A stretch of DNA of 28,197 nt from Treponema sp. (GTDB lineage Bacteria; Spirochaetota; Spirochaetia; Treponematales; Treponemataceae), in contig JAILNY010000143.1 in NCBI GenBank assembly GCA_024691105.1, forward strand, positions 1 to 28,197, written 5' to 3'. Both the position numbers and the translations under genes were made by a program. Each line of letters begins with the position of its first letter. Positions within the stretch are counted from its first letter, which is position 1. The notes beneath the pieces are model-generated. The model was not told where the DNA came from and did not search any database. It saw only the letters and a list, made by a program, of their open reading frames with translations. Below are positions 6,969 through 14,185 of the stretch, in pieces.

Positions 6969-8168
6969 TTATAGCTCCAGAAAGCAAAGGCTTTCTATAT
7001 GGCTTGTCTGTGGATAAAAATCCAAAAGAAAAAGCTTATTTAATTTATAGCCTGCTTCGATTAGACACTGAACATCCCGCGCATTTGTTGCAGGATCACA
7101 GGACAAAAGTCTTATTACAGGCGGTTTTTGATTGCACAAAAAATCCATAACTTCTTTTTCTATTCCCGAGCGTGGAGGGTCAATTACGACTGCATCAAAC
7201 ATTCCGTTTGACTGAATAATTGAACTTGCATTTTCTTTAACCCATCTGGCGCCGCTTATGCCGTAAGACTCGTGATTTGTTCCTGCAAGATTCTGTTCTG
7301 CAAAAACGATTGCCGCCTTGTTATGTTCAACCAGTGTGACCTTATTAAATTTATCAGCAAGAAAAACAGAAAAAGTTCCGCAGCCGGAATACATATCAAG
7401 CACATTGTTACCTGACAAATCAGAGGTTATCAGATTGATTGTTTTTTCTAAAACTTCCAGGTTAGACTGAAAAAATCCCTGAACGTCAAAACTAATTTTT
7501 TTACCGCACAAGGTAACAGTTGAGCAGGTCGAAGGGTCAATCGTAATTCCGTTGTAGCGCGGTTTAATGTAATGCTTTATCTTTTTATTCTTTGGCTGAT
7601 TATAGTCAATTTTTTTTGGTGGAACTGCAACAGTAAAAGAAGGCTCAGCTTTTGCAGAACCAAAAATATGACAGCGGCCCTGAGGTCGGCAATTGACAGG
7701 GGTATTTTTAAGATACTCATTTACAGAATTTTCTGCAACCGGACAATTATTTATAAAAACTTTTTCGTTAGATTTTTTTGCTTCAAGACAACCATCATGC
7801 AGCTGAAAACGTGCCCTGTAATTAAGAGGACTTCCGGTAACAGTCTGGATCTCAGGAATCTGAATTTTATTTCTTGTAAAGCAGTCAGATAAAATCTGTT
7901 TTCTAAGTTCAACCTGATAATCGTAATCTATATGCATCATATTGCAGCCGCCGCACAACTGATAATTAGGGCAGACTGGATCTATTCTTTTTGGAGACGC
8001 TTCATCGACAGAGATAATTTTTGCAACATCGTAATCTTTTTTTGAATCTGTAATTTCTATCTGGAGTTTTTCACCTGGAACAGCATAAGGAACAAAAATA
8101 TTTTTTCCTTCATTTTTTGCTAAACAATTTCCCCCAAAAGTCATTTTATCTGTTATAATAGTAAGCAT
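6969..8168 (-). CDS. TRAM-domain 23S rRNA (uracil-5-)-methyltransferase, RlmD/TrmA family
   Basis: This SAM-dependent enzyme methylates C5 of a uridine in RNA, most likely 23S rRNA. An N-terminal TRAM-like RNA-binding domain (about 1-57) contains FGGNCLAKNEGKNIFVPYAV and PGE. The Fe-S cluster cysteines are C66, C72, C75 and probably C142. The family's FFQSN is present at 242-246. SAM motif I is VLDMYSGCGTFS (256-267), DPPRSG lies near 330-335, the catalytic nucleophile is C357 in SCDPAT, and the general base Glu392 is in SHIES. The length of 399 aa is slightly short for RlmD. The exact target uridine cannot be told from sequence. No Shine-Dalgarno sequence precedes the ATG; the -10 element lies only six bases upstream, which suggests a leaderless mRNA. 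Confidence 0.88.
   Translation of the reverse strand: MLTIITDKMTFGGNCLAKNEGKNIFVPYAVPGEKLQIEITDSKKDYDVAKIISVDEASPKRIDPVCPNYQLCGGCNMMHIDYDYQVELRKQILSDCFTRNKIQIPEIQTVTGSPLNYRARFQLHDGCLEAKKSNEKVFINNCPVAENSVNEYLKNTPVNCRPQGRCHIFGSAKAEPSFTVAVPPKKIDYNQPKNKKIKHYIKPRYNGITIDPSTCSTVTLCGKKISFDVQGFFQSNLEVLEKTINLITSDLSGNNVLDMYSGCGTFSVFLADKFNKVTLVEHNKAAIVFAEQNLAGTNHESYGISGARWVKENASSIIQSNGMFDAVVIDPPRSGIEKEVMDFLCNQKPPVIRLLSCDPATNARDVQCLIEAGYKLNKLFLLDFYPQTSHIESLCFLEL
8151..8159 (+). promoter_or_regulatory. extended -10 promoter of the alpha/beta hydrolase gene
   Basis: TGTTATAAT is a perfect extended -10 (TGnTATAAT) lying inside the first codons of the divergent methyltransferase. No convincing -35 is present. 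The start site would be near 8166, giving a leader of about 50 bases with AGGGAG at 8199-8204. Confidence 0.45.
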
Positions 8169-8174
8169 AAAAAT

Positions 8175-8183
8175 ATTATATCA
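8175..8183 (-). promoter_or_regulatory. extended -10 promoter giving a leaderless methyltransferase mRNA
   Basis: The minus strand reads TGATATAAT (8183-8175), six bases before the ATG at 8168-8166. A normal start distance would place transcription at or next to the A of the ATG. There is no clear -35 and no Shine-Dalgarno sequence. Confidence 0.5.
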
Positions 8184-8214
8184 AGAAATTATTTTTTTAG
8201 GGAGTACCTTTAAT

Positions 8215-9150
8215 ATGACCACTAAATCTTTTTTTCAGACAATGTCAGATGGAACTGAAGTTTGCGTAAACCGCTGGATTCCAGATGATGAAGCTAAAGC
8301 GATTATTGTAATTTCACATGGAATGGCTGAACATTCTTTGCGATATGACGGGACTGCATCTTTTTTTGCTGATGCAGGTTTTATCGTAAGTGCACACGAC
8401 CATCGAGGTCATGGAAAGACTGCACAAAAACAGATTGAAAAAGGGCAGCCGGGCTTTGGCTATCTTGCTGATAAACACGGATACGAAAAAGTTCGTGATG
8501 ATCTTTTAGAGGTGATTCAACAGGTAAAAAAAGATTTTCCTGGTAAAAAGGTAATTCTTTTAGGTCATTCCTTTGGATCATTTATTACTCAATCTTTTAT
8601 CGAAAATTATTCAGACCAGATTGATGCATGTATTTTATGCGGTTCATCAGGTCCGATTCCTCCTGCAAGGCTTGGAGTATTTCTTTCTAACATCTGTTAT
8701 CTTTTTGGACAGAAAAAGAGAAAGAACAATACTCTCGGAAGAATGGCGTTTGCCGGATATAACAATCATATAAAAAATGCAAAGTCTGATTTTGAATGGC
8801 TTTCTCGTGATGAGCAGAATGTTCAGATGTACATTGCTGACCAGTGGTGTGGCTTTGATATGACGACAGAATTTTATCATGAAATGTTTAGAATTCTTAC
8901 TCACATTCACAAAATTAAGAATATTAAAAAGATTTCGCGAGACCTTCCAATTTACATCATGTCCGGAAAAGAAGACCCTGTTAGCAGCTATGGAAAATCT
9001 CTTGAAAATCTTTATAATACTTATAAGTCAATTGGAATTAAATCTATAGATATGAAATTATATCCAGAAGACCGCCATGAGATTTTAAACGAAGTTGATA
9101 AAGAAACTGTTATCAGCGACACATTGGCTTGGATTAACAGCCATATTTAA
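8215..9150 (+). CDS. alpha/beta hydrolase, monoacylglycerol lipase/lysophospholipase-like
   Basis: A serine hydrolase of the Hydrolase_4 type that probably cleaves an ester bond in a monoacylglycerol or lysophospholipid; the real substrate is unknown. The catalytic triad is visible: Ser119 in GHSFGS (117-122), Asp254 in SGKEDPV and His288 in EDRHEI. HGMAEH (35-40) supplies the oxyanion-hole region and HDHRGHG (61-67) is typical of the family. At 311 aa it has normal length, without a signal peptide, so it acts in the cytoplasm or at the inner membrane face. A lid-like insertion covers about 150-215. AGGGAG (8199-8204) precedes the ATG by ten bases. It is divergent from the methyltransferase, with overlapping promoters, and is followed by rsmA. 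Confidence 0.85.
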   Translation: MTTKSFFQTMSDGTEVCVNRWIPDDEAKAIIVISHGMAEHSLRYDGTASFFADAGFIVSAHDHRGHGKTAQKQIEKGQPGFGYLADKHGYEKVRDDLLEVIQQVKKDFPGKKVILLGHSFGSFITQSFIENYSDQIDACILCGSSGPIPPARLGVFLSNICYLFGQKKRKNNTLGRMAFAGYNNHIKNAKSDFEWLSRDEQNVQMYIADQWCGFDMTTEFYHEMFRILTHIHKIKNIKKISRDLPIYIMSGKEDPVSSYGKSLENLYNTYKSIGIKSIDMKLYPEDRHEILNEVDKETVISDTLAWINSHI

Positions 9151-9177
9151 AGTTTTACGTTTTAAGGTTTTAAAAAG

Positions 9178-10065
9178 ATGACTCACCCAGATTATAACAG
9201 CTCCGCGTCAATAAAAGACTTTCTTGATAAAAATGGTCTTGCGATGCAAAAAAAATTCGGACAGAATTTTTTAATAAACGAGCAGGCAAGAAAAAAAATT
9301 ATTGACGCACTTGATGTAAATCAAAACACCACTGTCTGGGAAGTAGGCCCGGGCCTTGGCTGTATGACTGATGAAATTTTATCACGCGATGCAAGTATTA
9401 CTGTATTTGAAATTGACAAGGGTTTTGCAGGCTGTGTCAGTCAGTTTTTTTCTGACTATGAACAGAATGGAAAATTTAATCTTGTAGAAGGTGACGTTTT
9501 AAAAACCTGGAAAGGTGAGCTTGAACGGTACAAAGAAAAAAACGGCGGTCGGCTACCCGACCGCTTCTTTGGCAACCTTCCGTATAACATCGCTGCAACT
9601 TTAATTGCCGATACAATTGAAAACGATGTCCGCTTTGAAAAATGTGTTTTTACAATTCAAAAGGAAGTTGCCAAAAGAATGACTGCACAGCCTGGAAGCG
9701 ATGACTATTCTTCGTTCAGCGTGCTCTGTTCGTGGGCTTATGATGTCAGTAACATCATTGATTTGTCAGGAGCAAATTTCTGGCCAAAACCAAATGTAGA
9801 TTCACGCGCAGTTCTTCTTACAAAAAAAGCTTCTTTTCCTAATTGCGAAAATCCAAAGTTATTTTGCAAAATGCAGAGGGCCTTATTCAGTTCACGCAGA
9901 AAGACAATAAAAAATAATCTTGGTATCTTTTTGTCATCGCAGGATAAAGCCGCAGAGGCTTTGGCAAAGGCAGAGCTTGATCCGAGCTTAAGAGCCGAAG
10001 TCCTTTCTGTTGAACAGATGCTTGTATTGTCTGATGTTTTGAATAAGTATATAATTAAAAAATAA
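9178..10065 (+). CDS. rsmA: 16S rRNA (adenine(1518)-N(6)/adenine(1519)-N(6))-dimethyltransferase
   Basis: RsmA (KsgA) dimethylates the two adjacent adenines in helix 45 of 16S rRNA, a late check in 30S assembly. KKFGQNFLIN (25-34), SAM motif EVGPGLG (55-61), the acidic FEID near 77-80 and the catalytic GNLPYN (132-137) are all present. The C-terminal helical domain carries SSRRKTIKNNL, also typical. At 295 aa it has normal length. AAGG at 9164-9167 is a weak ribosome site ten bases before the ATG, within three GTTTTA repeats at 9152-9172. It lies 27 bases after the hydrolase and 38 bases before the YggS-type gene, so the three are probably co-transcribed. Confidence 0.95.
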   Translation: MTHPDYNSSASIKDFLDKNGLAMQKKFGQNFLINEQARKKIIDALDVNQNTTVWEVGPGLGCMTDEILSRDASITVFEIDKGFAGCVSQFFSDYEQNGKFNLVEGDVLKTWKGELERYKEKNGGRLPDRFFGNLPYNIAATLIADTIENDVRFEKCVFTIQKEVAKRMTAQPGSDDYSSFSVLCSWAYDVSNIIDLSGANFWPKPNVDSRAVLLTKKASFPNCENPKLFCKMQRALFSSRRKTIKNNLGIFLSSQDKAAEALAKAELDPSLRAEVLSVEQMLVLSDVLNKYIIKK

Positions 10066-10103
10066 AAATGTATCTTTAAAAAAGAGGCGAGCGCAGGTGC
10101 GTT

Positions 10104-10805
10104 ATGAGTATAAAAGAAAATTTAGAAAAAATAAATTCAGAAATTTCTGAAACATGTAAAAGCTGTAAAAGAAATTCAACCGAAATAAAACTTGTTGCAG
10201 TAAGTAAATTTCACCCGTTAGAAAAAATTGAAGAAGCAATTAGTGCAGGTCAATTATTATTTGGCGAAAACCGTGTTCAGGAAGCAAAAGAAAAATTTAC
10301 TCAGATAAGTTTAAAATATCCAAATGTTGACTTACACATCATTGGCTCTTTGCAGCGCAACAAAGTAAAGGATGCTGTAAAAATTGCAAGCTGCATCGAA
10401 TCTGTTGACCGCCTTGAACTGCTTGATGAAATTGAAAAGCAGTGCTCTAAAATTGATAAAAAAATTGATGTACTTTTAGAAGTTCACACAGGCGAAGAAT
10501 CAAAGTCTGGCTTTTTAGATTTTACTTCACTGGAACAGGCAGTCTGTGCACTTGCAGAAAATAAATATCCGCATGTAAATGTCCGGGGTCTTATGACAAT
10601 GGCACCGTTTACAGAAGATGAATCATTAATAAGAAAATCTTTTTCTACTACAAAAAAATATCTTGAAGATTTAAAATCAAAATACCCGGCTCTTAATTTG
10701 ACAGAGCTTTCTATGGGAATGTCTAATGACTTTAAGATTGCAATCGAAGAAGGCTCTACAATGATTCGTGTCGGAACTAGTATTTTTGGAGCACGAGAAT
10801 ATTAA
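10104..10805 (+). CDS. YggS/PLPBP-family pyridoxal phosphate-binding protein
   Basis: This single-domain TIM-barrel PLP carrier resembles the N-terminal domain of alanine racemase. The family is known for PLP homeostasis and effects on amino-acid metabolism, not for a defined catalytic reaction. The PLP lysine is K35 in LVAVSKFHP. GENRVQEAKEKF (54-65), HIIGSLQRNK (78-87), LMTMAPF and the C-terminal SMGMSNDFKIAIEEGSTMIR, which binds the phosphate, are all present. At 233 aa it has normal length. The ribosome site is weak (AGGTG at 10095-10099). Its stop at 10805 is followed one base later by the start of the next gene, which suggests coupling. Confidence 0.93.
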   Translation: MSIKENLEKINSEISETCKSCKRNSTEIKLVAVSKFHPLEKIEEAISAGQLLFGENRVQEAKEKFTQISLKYPNVDLHIIGSLQRNKVKDAVKIASCIESVDRLELLDEIEKQCSKIDKKIDVLLEVHTGEESKSGFLDFTSLEQAVCALAENKYPHVNVRGLMTMAPFTEDESLIRKSFSTTKKYLEDLKSKYPALNLTELSMGMSNDFKIAIEEGSTMIRVGTSIFGAREY

Positions 10806-10806
10806 A

Positions 10807-11316
10807 ATGAAAAAACTATTTGCTGTTTTATTTATTTCAATATCAATGCTCTCAACAATTTATGCGCAAAGCACTTCGACAGAACCAGTTCCATACAAAG
10901 AAGATGAGTTTCCGCAGTGGCTCCGCGATGTGCGTGATACAGAAATTATTATTTTAGGTTCAATGCCGTTTGTAACACTTGGCGTTACTCTTACATATTC
11001 ATTCATCAACCTTGCACAGCATAATTTTGACGGCGCATATTTTATAAATCCGTTTACAAAAGAGGGCTCTTTTTCGCAGGAACAGCAGATTGGAATTATC
11101 GTAACGTCTTCGATAATTTGTGTCGGCATTGGAATTACAAATCTTACGATTAATCTGATTAAACGTGGAATTGAAAAAAAGCGTTCGGCGCAAATTCTTG
11201 GACCAAATATAAATATAACGACAATTGATAATACTCTGAATGTAGCGCCATTGCCGTCAAAGTATAACCGCGAAAAAAAATATCTTTACGGAAATATCGA
11301 AAGTGCCGTTTTTTAA
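10807..11316 (+). CDS. small exported or membrane protein, unrecognised
   Basis: I do not recognise a family. Starting at the ATG at 10807 (one base after the previous stop), the protein has 169 aa. A clear signal peptide runs MKKLFAVLFISISMLSTIYA, with likely cleavage before QS. Two hydrophobic segments follow, around residues 50-75 (IIILGSMPFVTLGVTLTY) and 101-125 (IGIIVTSSIICVGIGITNLT). They are separated by a loop with many aromatic and acidic residues, and a polar tail completes the chain. It could be an inner membrane protein facing the periplasm. An upstream in-frame ATG at 10768 would overlap the yggS-type gene and place residues ahead of the signal peptide, so it is rejected. The last 14 bases overlap the next gene. 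Confidence 0.65.
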   Translation: MKKLFAVLFISISMLSTIYAQSTSTEPVPYKEDEFPQWLRDVRDTEIIILGSMPFVTLGVTLTYSFINLAQHNFDGAYFINPFTKEGSFSQEQQIGIIVTSSIICVGIGITNLTINLIKRGIEKKRSAQILGPNINITTIDNTLNVAPLPSKYNREKKYLYGNIESAVF

Positions 11317-12301
11317 TAATACCGTTTCAGATTCTGTAAAAGAGCCGATCCGGCTTGATAAATATATTGCTTCTCTTTCTGACGGAATGAACCGTTCTAA
11401 ATTAAAATCATCTGCATCAGAAATTTTAGTGAATGGCAAAAGTGCCAAGCTTTCTCTTAAAGTAAAAGCCGGAGATAAAATTGAAATTCAATGGGATGAA
11501 AATATTCCAACTGACATCGAACCAGAAAACATTCCGCTTGATATAATTTACGAAGACGATAACGTAACCGTTGTAAATAAAAGACAGGGCATGGTAACGC
11601 ACCCGGCGGCCGGCAACTGGTCAGGAACCCTTGTCAATGCCCTTTTGTATCACTGGGGCAGACAGAGCGTAAAAGAAATCAGTGACGAGGATGTTGCAAA
11701 GGTTCTTGCCAACCGAAGACCGGGCATTGTTCACAGACTTGATAAAGATACCTCAGGGATTATAATCACTGCAAAAAATCCACACGCCGAAGAGTGGCTT
11801 TACACTCAGTTTTTGAAAAAGAAATTACATAAAGAGTACATCGTTATTACTAAAGGCCGGCCGCCGGCATCTGCAGGAGACATAAAAACTCAAATTGTCC
11901 GCGACACCAAAAACCGAAAAAAGTTTAAAGCCGTAACGGATTCAACCGCCGGAAAATTTGCCCGGACTCTTTACAAAGTAATTGCATATTATGGAAATTA
12001 TTCACTTATACGGGTACGCTTAAAGACAGGCCGCACTCATCAGATAAGGGTACACATGAAGTATCTTGGTTGCCCTGTCTTAGGAGATCCGATTTATGGA
12101 AAGCCTGATTTGCTTTTTAAAGATGCAACTCTTATGCTTCATTCCAGAATGCTTGATATAAGGCTTCCTGATAAAACAGAGTACACACGTTTTAAAGCGG
12201 CAGTTCCTGAGCGTTTTAAAGATGTTATAAAACAGCTTAAAGAAAATTTTTCTAAAGAAATTCCATCGCTTCCAAAAAGGTTTTTAGAAAATGGAAAATA
12301 A
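11303..12301 (+). CDS. RluD-type 23S rRNA pseudouridine synthase (S4 domain)
   Basis: This enzyme isomerises uridines in RNA to pseudouridine. An S4 RNA-binding domain (about 16-62, RLDKYIASLSDGMNRSKLK) precedes the RluA-family catalytic domain. The catalytic aspartate is D147 in HRLDKDTSGIIITAK, and the RTHQIRVHMKYLGCPVLGDPIYG segment near residues 240-270 closes the active site. At 332 aa it matches RluD, which modifies helix 69 of 23S rRNA, but the substrate is inferred. The start is a GTG (11303) needed to keep the S4 domain complete. It overlaps the preceding gene by 14 bases and the next pseudouridine synthase by 11. Confidence 0.9.
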   Translation: MPFFNNTVSDSVKEPIRLDKYIASLSDGMNRSKLKSSASEILVNGKSAKLSLKVKAGDKIEIQWDENIPTDIEPENIPLDIIYEDDNVTVVNKRQGMVTHPAAGNWSGTLVNALLYHWGRQSVKEISDEDVAKVLANRRPGIVHRLDKDTSGIIITAKNPHAEEWLYTQFLKKKLHKEYIVITKGRPPASAGDIKTQIVRDTKNRKKFKAVTDSTAGKFARTLYKVIAYYGNYSLIRVRLKTGRTHQIRVHMKYLGCPVLGDPIYGKPDLLFKDATLMLHSRMLDIRLPDKTEYTRFKAAVPERFKDVIKQLKENFSKEIPSLPKRFLENGK

Positions 12302-13052
12302 TAATTTAACGGCTGACAGAATTAAAATCATAAGTCCTGCAAGCGATAAAAATCCCTTCTGCATTATTTACAAGCCTCATAATATTCCAAGTGCACCGCT
12401 TAGTTTTGATGATAAAGGAAATGCACTATATCAGGCAGCAGAACTTTTTCCTGAAATTAAAAATGTTTCTGGAAAAAAAGAAATTGAATACGGTTTGATC
12501 CACAGACTTGATACTGCAACTGATGGACTTTTATTGATTGCAACAACTCAAGAGTCTTACGACTATTTTATAAATCAGCAGACAGAAGGAAAATTTACCA
12601 AGTACTACAAAGCAAAATGTGATTATATAAAAGATAATGCTGATTTATTAAAAGGTTTTCCAAAATTTACGGCATTTAATTTTGAATCAAATGAAACTGT
12701 AATTAAAAGCTGCTTTAGACCTTTTGGACCAGGCCATAAAGAGGTAAGACCTGTTATAGAAAGTTCATCTTCGATAGCATTAAAAAAGGGCGGTGCAAAA
12801 GAATATTCAACTAAAATCTCTGTTATAAAAAAAGATGATTTTTATATTGCAGACTGTTCTATAACAAGCGGCTATCGTCATCAGGTAAGATGCCATCTTG
12901 CATGGGCTGGTTATCCTGTAAAAAATGACGTTCTTTATAATTCTAAAACTAAAGAATCAGGACTTAGTACTGATGTATTACAGTTTACAGCTTATGCTTT
13001 TGAATTTATTCATCCTGTAACACATAAAAAAGAAAAGGTTGTCATTGCATAA
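12291..13052 (+). CDS. RluA-family pseudouridine synthase, S4-less
   Basis: A second RluA-type pseudouridine synthase. The catalytic motif HRLDTATDGLLL contains Asp74, and the late SGYRHQVRCHLAWAGYPVKND segment matches the conserved RxHQIRxH region. At 253 aa it lacks an S4 domain. The opening IIYKPHNIPSAPL matches the usual start of the catalytic domain. It differs strongly from its neighbour, so it is a distinct paralogue and not a recent duplicate. RNA target unknown. The ATG lies inside the end of the preceding gene (11-base overlap), with AAGG near 12280 as a possible ribosome site. The tRNA-Leu promoter overlaps its 3' end. Confidence 0.85.
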   Translation: MENNNLTADRIKIISPASDKNPFCIIYKPHNIPSAPLSFDDKGNALYQAAELFPEIKNVSGKKEIEYGLIHRLDTATDGLLLIATTQESYDYFINQQTEGKFTKYYKAKCDYIKDNADLLKGFPKFTAFNFESNETVIKSCFRPFGPGHKEVRPVIESSSSIALKKGGAKEYSTKISVIKKDDFYIADCSITSGYRHQVRCHLAWAGYPVKNDVLYNSKTKESGLSTDVLQFTAYAFEFIHPVTHKKEKVVIA

Positions 13053-13073
13053 TTTAATGATTTTTGATAATAT
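13045..13073 (+). promoter_or_regulatory. promoter of tRNA-Leu
   Basis: TTGCAT (13045-13050), a 17-base spacer and TAATAT (13068-13073), with TG two bases before the -10, form a plausible promoter. The start would be near 13080, six bases before the mature tRNA. It overlaps the stop codon of the upstream gene. Confidence 0.45.
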
Positions 13074-13085
13074 AAAATTATTCAA

Positions 13086-13169
13086 GCCCGAATGGTGGAA
13101 TTGGTAGACACGCTAGCTTCAGGTGCTAGTGGGAGCAATCTCGTAGGAGTTCAAGTCTCCTTTCGGGCA
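13086..13169 (+). tRNA. tRNA-Leu(CAG)
   Basis: The acceptor stem GCCCGAA (13086-13092) pairs with TTCGGGC (13162-13168), followed by discriminator A. The anticodon stem CTAGC/GCTAG (13113-13117, 13125-13129) encloses loop TTCAGGT with anticodon CAG (13120-13122), which reads CUG. The long variable arm and the T-loop TTCAAGT are as expected for a class II leucine tRNA. The 3' CCA is not encoded. The tRNA ends two bases before the stop codon of the convergent zinc-ribbon gene, and I see no terminator between them. Confidence 0.96.
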
Positions 13170-13171
13170 AA

Positions 13172-13576
13172 TCAAACGTACGAACATCTCATAAAAAGAA
13201 TAATCATTACAACTAAAAGAACAAATGTAACGCCGTAAATCCAGATTGGTAAAGAAGACGGATTCTGCTTTTTTTTACGAGAGCGGGAAGAACCTGTAAA
13301 CGGATGTCTTACAAAGAAATGACCTTTATTATCAGCAGGATTAAAACGGCTTGAACTATTTGATGATATACCACTATTAGATTTTGTTTTTTTATCAGCA
13401 TAACCGCAGGAAGGGCAGCCGTTTACAAAAGCATGAGCTGAGCCGACTTTACCGCAGGCAGGACAACGCACTGCAGAAAAAAATCTTCCACACTTTTTAC
13501 AAAAGCGTGCATTCTGTGCAACTTCTTCACCACAGTTTTCACAAAAAAATTTTGCCTGCTTACCTTTACCTGCCAT
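13172..13576 (-). CDS. tail-anchored double zinc-ribbon protein
   Basis: This 134-aa protein has four CxxC pairs (C12/C15, C26/C29, C38/C41, C54/C57), which form two zinc-ribbon units. A Ser/Asn- and Arg/Lys-rich linker follows (about 62-107) and then one C-terminal membrane segment (IWIYGVTFVLLVVMIILF, about 111-128). The ribbons would face the cytoplasm with the tail in the inner membrane. Function is unknown; such ribbons often mediate protein or nucleic-acid contacts. It starts three bases after the stop of the receiver-like gene, which points to coupled expression. AGGTG just upstream may be its ribosome site. Confidence 0.75.
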   Translation of the reverse strand: MAGKGKQAKFFCENCGEEVAQNARFCKKCGRFFSAVRCPACGKVGSAHAFVNGCPSCGYADKKTKSNSGISSNSSSRFNPADNKGHFFVRHPFTGSSRSRKKKQNPSSLPIWIYGVTFVLLVVMIILFMRCSYV

Positions 13577-13579
13577 TTA

Positions 13580-14185
13580 CTAACGCACCTGAAGTTCAAT
13601 TTTACTATTCGCAAGTTTTGAGAGCACCTGTGCTTCTACATAACGAATAGATGATTTATTTTTGATTGTTGCCTGAGGAATTTTAATTCCGTCATTAAGT
13701 TTATCAAGCATAGAAGGAATGTCTGGAATAAACGAAAGAATATCGTTTTCAAATTTAACAACGTGACCAGTTACAAAAGAACCTGTAACAGGATTTGTAA
13801 AAATGAACTGACATTCGCAATTATTTTTTCCCTGCAAAATCGAAGTTAATTCTACAAGTCCATCTTTTTCAAGAGAATTAAAAATTCCATTTACACCAAG
13901 AATATCAGATTTAGTTAAATCATCATCTGTAAATTTCTTTTCTGTGTAAAGAATAATTTTAGGAACAAAGCCTGTAATACCGCTTCTTACAAACTGAACT
14001 AAAGTCTTCCAGTGACGAGGATAGCTTGAAGCATCTACGATAATTGCATCAGGAGCAATTTCTTCGATATTATCAAGCGCTTTTAAAAGCCAGCGATAAA
14101 TAATAATATCATAGCCTTCGTTTGTAAGCGCCTGTTTAATTTTGTTAATTACAGTCTCATCATCAGCAACAAGAAGTGTTTTCAT
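13580..14185 (-). CDS. receiver-like protein with PilZ-like C-terminus
   Basis: The N-terminal 115 residues resemble a response-regulator receiver domain: acidic pair D8/D9 in LLVADDE and a candidate phosphoacceptor D51 in AIIVDAS. The usual switch Thr/Ser and conserved Lys are not obvious, so it may be a pseudo-receiver. Residues of about 122-201 (TNPVTGSFVTGHVVKF, LSFIPDIPSMLDKL) suggest a small beta-barrel and recall PilZ domains, which bind cyclic-di-GMP. The typical RxxxR and D/NxSxxG motifs are not clear, so this is tentative. Length 201 aa, no membrane segment. The ATG overlaps the upstream stop in an ATGA, with GGGG just before it. It sits between a secreted protein and a membrane zinc-ribbon protein, possibly as their cytoplasmic partner. 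Confidence 0.6.
   Translation of the reverse strand: MKTLLVADDETVINKIKQALTNEGYDIIIYRWLLKALDNIEEIAPDAIIVDASSYPRHWKTLVQFVRSGITGFVPKIILYTEKKFTDDDLTKSDILGVNGIFNSLEKDGLVELTSILQGKNNCECQFIFTNPVTGSFVTGHVVKFENDILSFIPDIPSMLDKLNDGIKIPQATIKNKSSIRYVEAQVLSKLANSKIELQVR

Noticed and set aside
7572..7892. Plus-strand frame of 106 codons inside the methyltransferase
   Set aside because: The minus-strand frame has full enzyme motifs; the plus frame has no ribosome site and unlikely composition.
9152..9172. Three GTTTTA repeats before rsmA as a CRISPR or tandem-repeat locus
   Set aside because: They are six bases long, unevenly spaced by one and two bases, and in AT-rich sequence; chance is sufficient.
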